Shown piece by piece: positions 60,921 through 64,000 of a stretch of DNA of 64,000 nucleotides; the stretch's first letter is position 1; each line of letters opens with the position of its first letter. The position numbers and the translations under genes are program-made. The notes beneath the pieces were generated by a model. The model searched no databases and was not told the origin of the DNA. It saw only the letters and a program-made list of their open reading frames with translations. This stretch comes from Candidimonas nitroreducens. GTDB lineage: Bacteria; Pseudomonadota; Gammaproteobacteria; Burkholderiales; Burkholderiaceae_B. The stretch covers positions 248,001 to 312,000 of the forward strand of contig NZ_NJIH01000010.1 of NCBI RefSeq assembly GCF_002209565.1, given 5' to 3'.

Positions 60921-61907
60921 TCAATCTCCGCCGACCGGCACGATGACGCGGCCGCGGATACGCCCCTGCACCATTTCCCCGGCCGCGGCGATGACGCCGT
61001 CCAGCGCTATGTCGCGCGTCAGCCCATCGAGCTTGGCAGGGTCGAGATCGCTGGCCAGGCGGCGCCAGGCTTCCAGGCGGTCGGCCCTGGGGCACATCAC
61101 GCTGTCCACGCCGGCCAGCGTGACCCCGCGCAATATGAACGGCGCAACGGTAGCCGGGAAAGCCATGCCCGCGGCCAGGCCGCAGGCCGCCACGGTGCCG
61201 CGATAGCGCATGGCGGCGCAGACATTGGCCAGCACGTGGCCGCCCGCCACATCCACAGCGCCCGCCCAGCGCTCTTTGGCCAGAGGCTTGCCGGGTTCGC
61301 TGAACTGCGCGCGGTCGAGGATCTCGTGCGCGCCCAGCGCCTTGAGGTAGTCCGATTCCTGCGGCCGCCCCGTCACCGCCGCCACCGTATAGCCCAGCTT
61401 GGCCAGTATGGCCACCGCCACACTGCCTACCCCGCCGGCGGCGCCCGTCACCAGCACCTCGCCGGATTCGGGCTTGACGCCGTTGCGTTCCAGGGCCATT
61501 ACGCACAGCATCGCCGTGTAGCCGGCGGTGCCTATGCCCATGGCCTGACGCAGCGTGAACGGCGCCTGCAACGGCACCAGCCAGCCGCCGTCGACGCGCG
61601 CCTTGCCCGCCAGGCCGCCCCAATGCTTCTCGCCCACGCCCCAGCCATTCAGCACGACCTGGTCGCCGGCCTGGTATTGCGGGTCGTCGGAATGCTCCAC
61701 CACGCCGGCAAAGTCGATGCCGGGCACCATGGGGTAGCTGCGCACGATGGGCGACTTGCCTGTAATGGCCAGCGCATCTTTATAGTTCAGCGTGGAATAC
61801 GCCACGCGCACGGTAACGCTGCCGGCCGGCAGGCGCTCGTCCTCGATGTCTGTCAGCGCAACGTTTTGGCCGCTGTCCGCCTTATCTATGAGTATTGCCT
61901 TGAACAC
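60921..61907 (-). CDS. Acrylyl-CoA reductase / YhdH-AcuI-type quinone oxidoreductase
   Basis: A 328-residue zinc-independent medium-chain reductase of the YhdH/AcuI group. These enzymes use NADPH to reduce acrylyl-CoA or reactive enones. Family motifs are [48 protein letters not shown] and the nucleotide-binding [27 protein letters not shown]-type [20 protein letters not shown] completes it. It follows the TetR gene by 15 bases and is probably co-transcribed with it, as acuR-acuI are in Rhodobacter. Confidence 0.88.
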   Translation of the reverse strand: MFKAILIDKADSGQNVALTDIEDERLPAGSVTVRVAYSTLNYKDALAITGKSPIVRSYPMVPGIDFAGVVEHSDDPQYQAGDQVVLNGWGVGEKHWGGLAGKARVDGGWLVPLQAPFTLRQAMGIGTAGYTAMLCVMALERNGVKPESGEVLVTGAAGGVGSVAVAILAKLGYTVAAVTGRPQESDYLKALGAHEILDRAQFSEPGKPLAKERWAGAVDVAGGHVLANVCAAMRYRGTVAACGLAAGMAFPATVAPFILRGVTLAGVDSVMCPRADRLEAWRRLASDLDPAKLDGLTRDIALDGVIAAAGEMVQGRIRGRVIVPVGGD

Positions 61908-61922
61908 TGCTTGCTCCTTTCT

Positions 61923-62672
61923 TTAGCGGCGATTTGCCGATTTGCGTAATGGTGGGGATGCCGGGGCGGCTGCATAGGAAGCCGCGCCCGCACAAGCGAA
62001 AAAACCTTCAGCGAAAATATCCAATGCCCTAGGGCCGCGCTCGAGCTTGGCGTGCAGAACCGCGCCTTCCCAGCCCGCCCAGAAATATGCCGCCAGGCGC
62101 CCGCAGTCGATGCCTGCGGCGATTTCGCCCACGGCCTGCGCCGCGCGCAGACACGCGGCAGTGCGCCGCTGCCAGTCGGCAAACACTTCCAGCAGGCGGC
62201 TGCGGAATGATTCCGGCAAGGAGCCCATTTCCTGCCCCAGGTTGCCGACCAGGCAGCCGCGGCGAAATTCATAGCGCGCCATGCCTTGCCTGGCGTCGTC
62301 GACGAAATTGCGCAGACGCGCCAGCGGCGCACAGGACTCATCCAGGAACCAGTGATCCAGCTTGGCGGCGAAATATTCCGCATAGGCATCGATCAGCGCC
62401 AGCCCAAAGGCCTCTTTGCTGTCGAAGTAGTAATAGAAAGAGCCCTTGGGCACCCCGGCCGAACGCAGAATCGCATCGATGCCGACGGCGGCAAAACCCT
62501 GTTCGGTGAGCACCGCCACACCGGTGCGCAAAAGGTTCTGGCGCACGTCGGCATGCGCGGCATCGTCGCGGGCCGGCCGGCCGCGGCGCCGCGGCGCGCC
62601 CGGCGCCTGCGGGCTGCCGGGCGCCACAGGGGTACGCGCTGCGGCGGACTGTGCGGCGGGCGTACCGGGCAT
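61923..62672 (-). CDS. TetR-family regulator, AcuR/NemR-like
   Basis: A 249-residue TetR regulator. After an Ala/Pro/Arg-rich leader of about 45 residues comes the HTH (GFAAVGIDAILRSAGVPKGS, FYYYFDSKEAFGLAL). The ligand domain has FRRGCLVGNLGQEMGSLPES and WAGWEGAVLHAKLERG, a pattern seen in AcuR and NemR. ATG 62672 is set by AAAGGAG eight bases upstream; a longer frame to 62708 is not needed. It lies with the AcuI-type reductase on one strand and faces the MFS gene. The dyad at 62775-62791 is its likely site. Confidence 0.9.
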   Translation of the reverse strand: MPGTPAAQSAAARTPVAPGSPQAPGAPRRRGRPARDDAAHADVRQNLLRTGVAVLTEQGFAAVGIDAILRSAGVPKGSFYYYFDSKEAFGLALIDAYAEYFAAKLDHWFLDESCAPLARLRNFVDDARQGMARYEFRRGCLVGNLGQEMGSLPESFRSRLLEVFADWQRRTAACLRAAQAVGEIAAGIDCGRLAAYFWAGWEGAVLHAKLERGPRALDIFAEGFFACAGAASYAAAPASPPLRKSANRR

Positions 62673-62974
62673 GCGTCGGCTCCTTTGTATTACAGGCTCG
62701 CGCAGCAAGGCTTGCGCCCTGCCGGGCCGCTTGCCGGCCCGGTCTTGCTGCTGCTTTTGGAATTATGCAATAAAATAGACCGATCGTCTATAAAATTCAA
62801 GACAGGCTATTCCCGGCGCATCGACATAGGCCTTCTTCAAACAGCCGCATGTCACGTCCGCACTTGCCATTGCCCGACATTGCGGCCCGGGTATCGCGGG
62901 CCGGTTCGTGGTAGCCTTTACAGACAACGCCCGCATCCTGCGGGCAGCAGAAAAACCAGGGAAGGGAAAGCAGC
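62673..62974. other. Divergent region between TetR and MFS genes
   Basis: About 300 bases. 62760-62815 is AT-rich and carries the TetR-type dyad at 62775-62791. The remaining part has no recognised gene. Confidence 0.5.
62775..62791. promoter_or_regulatory. TetR operator candidate ATAGAC-CGATC-GTCTAT
   Basis: Perfect 6-base arms around a 5-base centre, flanked by A/T runs. The core TAGACCGATCGTCTA is close to the NemR box pattern TAGACC-N4-GGTCTA. It is about 100 bases from the tetR start and 184 bases from the divergent MFS start, with TATAAAA adjoining it. It likely controls the tetR-reductase pair. Confidence 0.65.
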
Positions 62975-64000
62975 ATGGCCAGGGTCGAACACAAGGGTAT
63001 TTATTTCGGCTGGGCCATCGTCGCCTCGGCAACCGTGCTGACCCTGCTGACGGTCGGCCTGCGGCTGAGCATCGGCCCCTTCTTCCTGCCCATGGCGCAC
63101 GACCTGGGGCTGGATCGCAGCGAGCTGTCCTCCATCGTGGCCGTGGGCATGATGGTGTACGGCCTGTCGATGCCCGCGGTCGGCCAGCTCGTCAGCACCT
63201 GGGGCACCCGTAACGTCTTATTGGTGGGCACCGTGGTCGTCGCGGCCTCGGTGGCCGGAACGGTGCTGGCCACCAGTTGGGTCGGGCTGCTGCTGTCGTT
63301 CGGCGTAGGCCTGTCGGTCGGCCTGGCCCTGGCCAGCCCCGTCACCTTCACCCCCATCATCAGCCGCTGGTTCATACGCCAGCGCGGCATGGCGCTGTTC
63401 TCCCTGTCGGCCGGTTCCATGGCCGGCATCGCCATCCTTACCCCGGTCTTCACCTCGGCTATAGACACACTCGGCTGGCGCGAAACCATGGCCGGCTTCG
63501 CCCTGCTCTACGCGCTGGCCGCCATTCCCAGTGCGCTGTGGGTCATCCGCGAGCAGGCGCCGGAAAATGCCGACCTGCCAGGCGACATAGGCGACCGCCC
63601 AGCCGCCAAGAACAGCACCGCGCGCAGCCCGCAGCCCGTGCGCAGCGCCCCGCCCGCGGCAGCACCACTCAGCCTGCGCGAAGCCGTGCACACCGCACCT
63701 TTCTGGCAAATCGTCTTCGGCCTGTTCGCCTGCGGATTCAGCATGAACCTGCTGGGCACCCACGGCATGCCCATGCTGATGGATCACGGCTTCAGTGCCC
63801 ATACCAGCTCATTCGGCATCGCCCTGATCGGCCTGATGGCCATACTCAGCTCACTGGGGCTGGGCAAGCTGTCCGACGTGGTGCAGCGGCGCAGCATCCT
63901 GGCCACCATCTACATCGTGCGCGGCCTGGGCTTCTTCGGCCTGGTCGAAGCCGTGTCGCCCTGGCAGCTGTACGGCGTAGCCGCCATCGGCGGGGTCGTC
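62975..64000 (+). CDS. MFS transporter (MCT/OFA-like), 3' end beyond window
   Basis: A major facilitator gene open to the window end (342 codons seen). The protein starts MARVEHKGIYFGWAIVASAT, and the first helices are VLTLLTVGLRLSIGPFFLPM and SIVAVGMMVYGLSMPAVGQL. ISRWFIRQRGMALFSLSAGS is the motif-A-like loop region of monocarboxylate/oxalate-type MFS proteins. A hydrophilic central loop (PENADLPGDIGDRPAAKNST) separates the two halves. GGGAAGGGAAAG precedes the ATG. It probably moves an organic acid; the divergent AcuR-like TetR may control it. Confidence 0.87.
   Translation, partial: MARVEHKGIYFGWAIVASATVLTLLTVGLRLSIGPFFLPMAHDLGLDRSELSSIVAVGMMVYGLSMPAVGQLVSTWGTRNVLLVGTVVVAASVAGTVLATSWVGLLLSFGVGLSVGLALASPVTFTPIISRWFIRQRGMALFSLSAGSMAGIAILTPVFTSAIDTLGWRETMAGFALLYALAAIPSALWVIREQAPENADLPGDIGDRPAAKNSTARSPQPVRSAPPAAAPLSLREAVHTAPFWQIVFGLFACGFSMNLLGTHGMPMLMDHGFSAHTSSFGIALIGLMAILSSLGLGKLSDVVQRRSILATIYIVRGLGFFGLVEAVSPWQLYGVAAIGGVV

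Overview
The window is high-GC, gene-dense bacterial chromosome. It resembles an Alcaligenaceae-type betaproteobacterium (Bordetella/Achromobacter/Pusillimonas group). The reasons are seven separate Bug/TctC-type periplasmic receptors with no TctA/TctB partners, ten transcription regulators (six of them LysR), a FolE2 enzyme, and a GC-rich C-box/G-box repeat of the type scattered through Burkholderiales genomes. No tRNA, rRNA, CRISPR array, prophage or insertion sequence was recognised. Two genes run off the edges: a 2-hydroxyacid dehydrogenase on the left and an MFS transporter on the right.

Layout. 0-7.4 kb: sugar-acid or hydroxy-acid genes (2-hydroxyacid dehydrogenase, enolase-superfamily dehydratase) diverge from TSUP permease - CoA-transferase - enoyl-CoA hydratase, followed by LysR and Bug. 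7.8-14.2 kb: FMN hydroxy-acid oxidase, LysR, Bug, ThDP enzyme and DHDPS-family aldolase. 14.2-25.9 kb: a peptide-utilisation divergon. On the minus strand are a class III aminotransferase, a complete Dpp/Opp-type ABC transporter, a nitrilase-family amidase and an MlrC-like M81 metallopeptidase. On the plus strand are an RpiR regulator and a P1/S58 aminopeptidase. A 12+12-bp perfect inverted repeat lies in the divergent promoter. 25.9-35.8 kb: LysR/Bug/LigI-type amidohydrolase, PhoX-like phosphatase, VOC protein, a LysR gene preceded by a 16-bp tandem repeat, and GntR/Bug/alpha-beta hydrolase. 35.8-41.3 kb: a co-directional set of LysR, hydroxy-acid oxidase, Bug, FAH-family hydrolase and beta-propeller lactonase. 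41.5-45.1 kb: housekeeping genes (AlkA-type glycosylase, folE2, ilvD).

45.3-52.8 kb is the most distinctive block. A CysB-like LysR gene diverges from Bug - TcuA-like flavoprotein - ICL/PEP-mutase-type lyase - LeuC-like - LeuD-like - Bug. The enzymes can be read as a dehydrogenate, hydrate, cleave route for an imported succinate-type or tricarballylate-type acid. Its base composition looks lower in GC than its neighbours.

53.2-58.2 kb: a GpdQ/CpdA-like phosphodiesterase is joined to a UgpC-B-A-E type ABC importer, suggesting glycerophosphodiester or glycerol-phosphate use. 58.2-64 kb: a MarR-DHA2 efflux pair with a doubled palindromic operator, an AhpD-like protein, an AcuI/YhdH-type reductase with an AcuR/NemR-like TetR, and the divergent partial MFS gene with a NemR-like dyad between them.

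Overall this is a catabolic region made of repeated modules of regulator + periplasmic receptor + short enzyme set, interspersed with a few housekeeping genes. Specific substrates are inferred, not proven.
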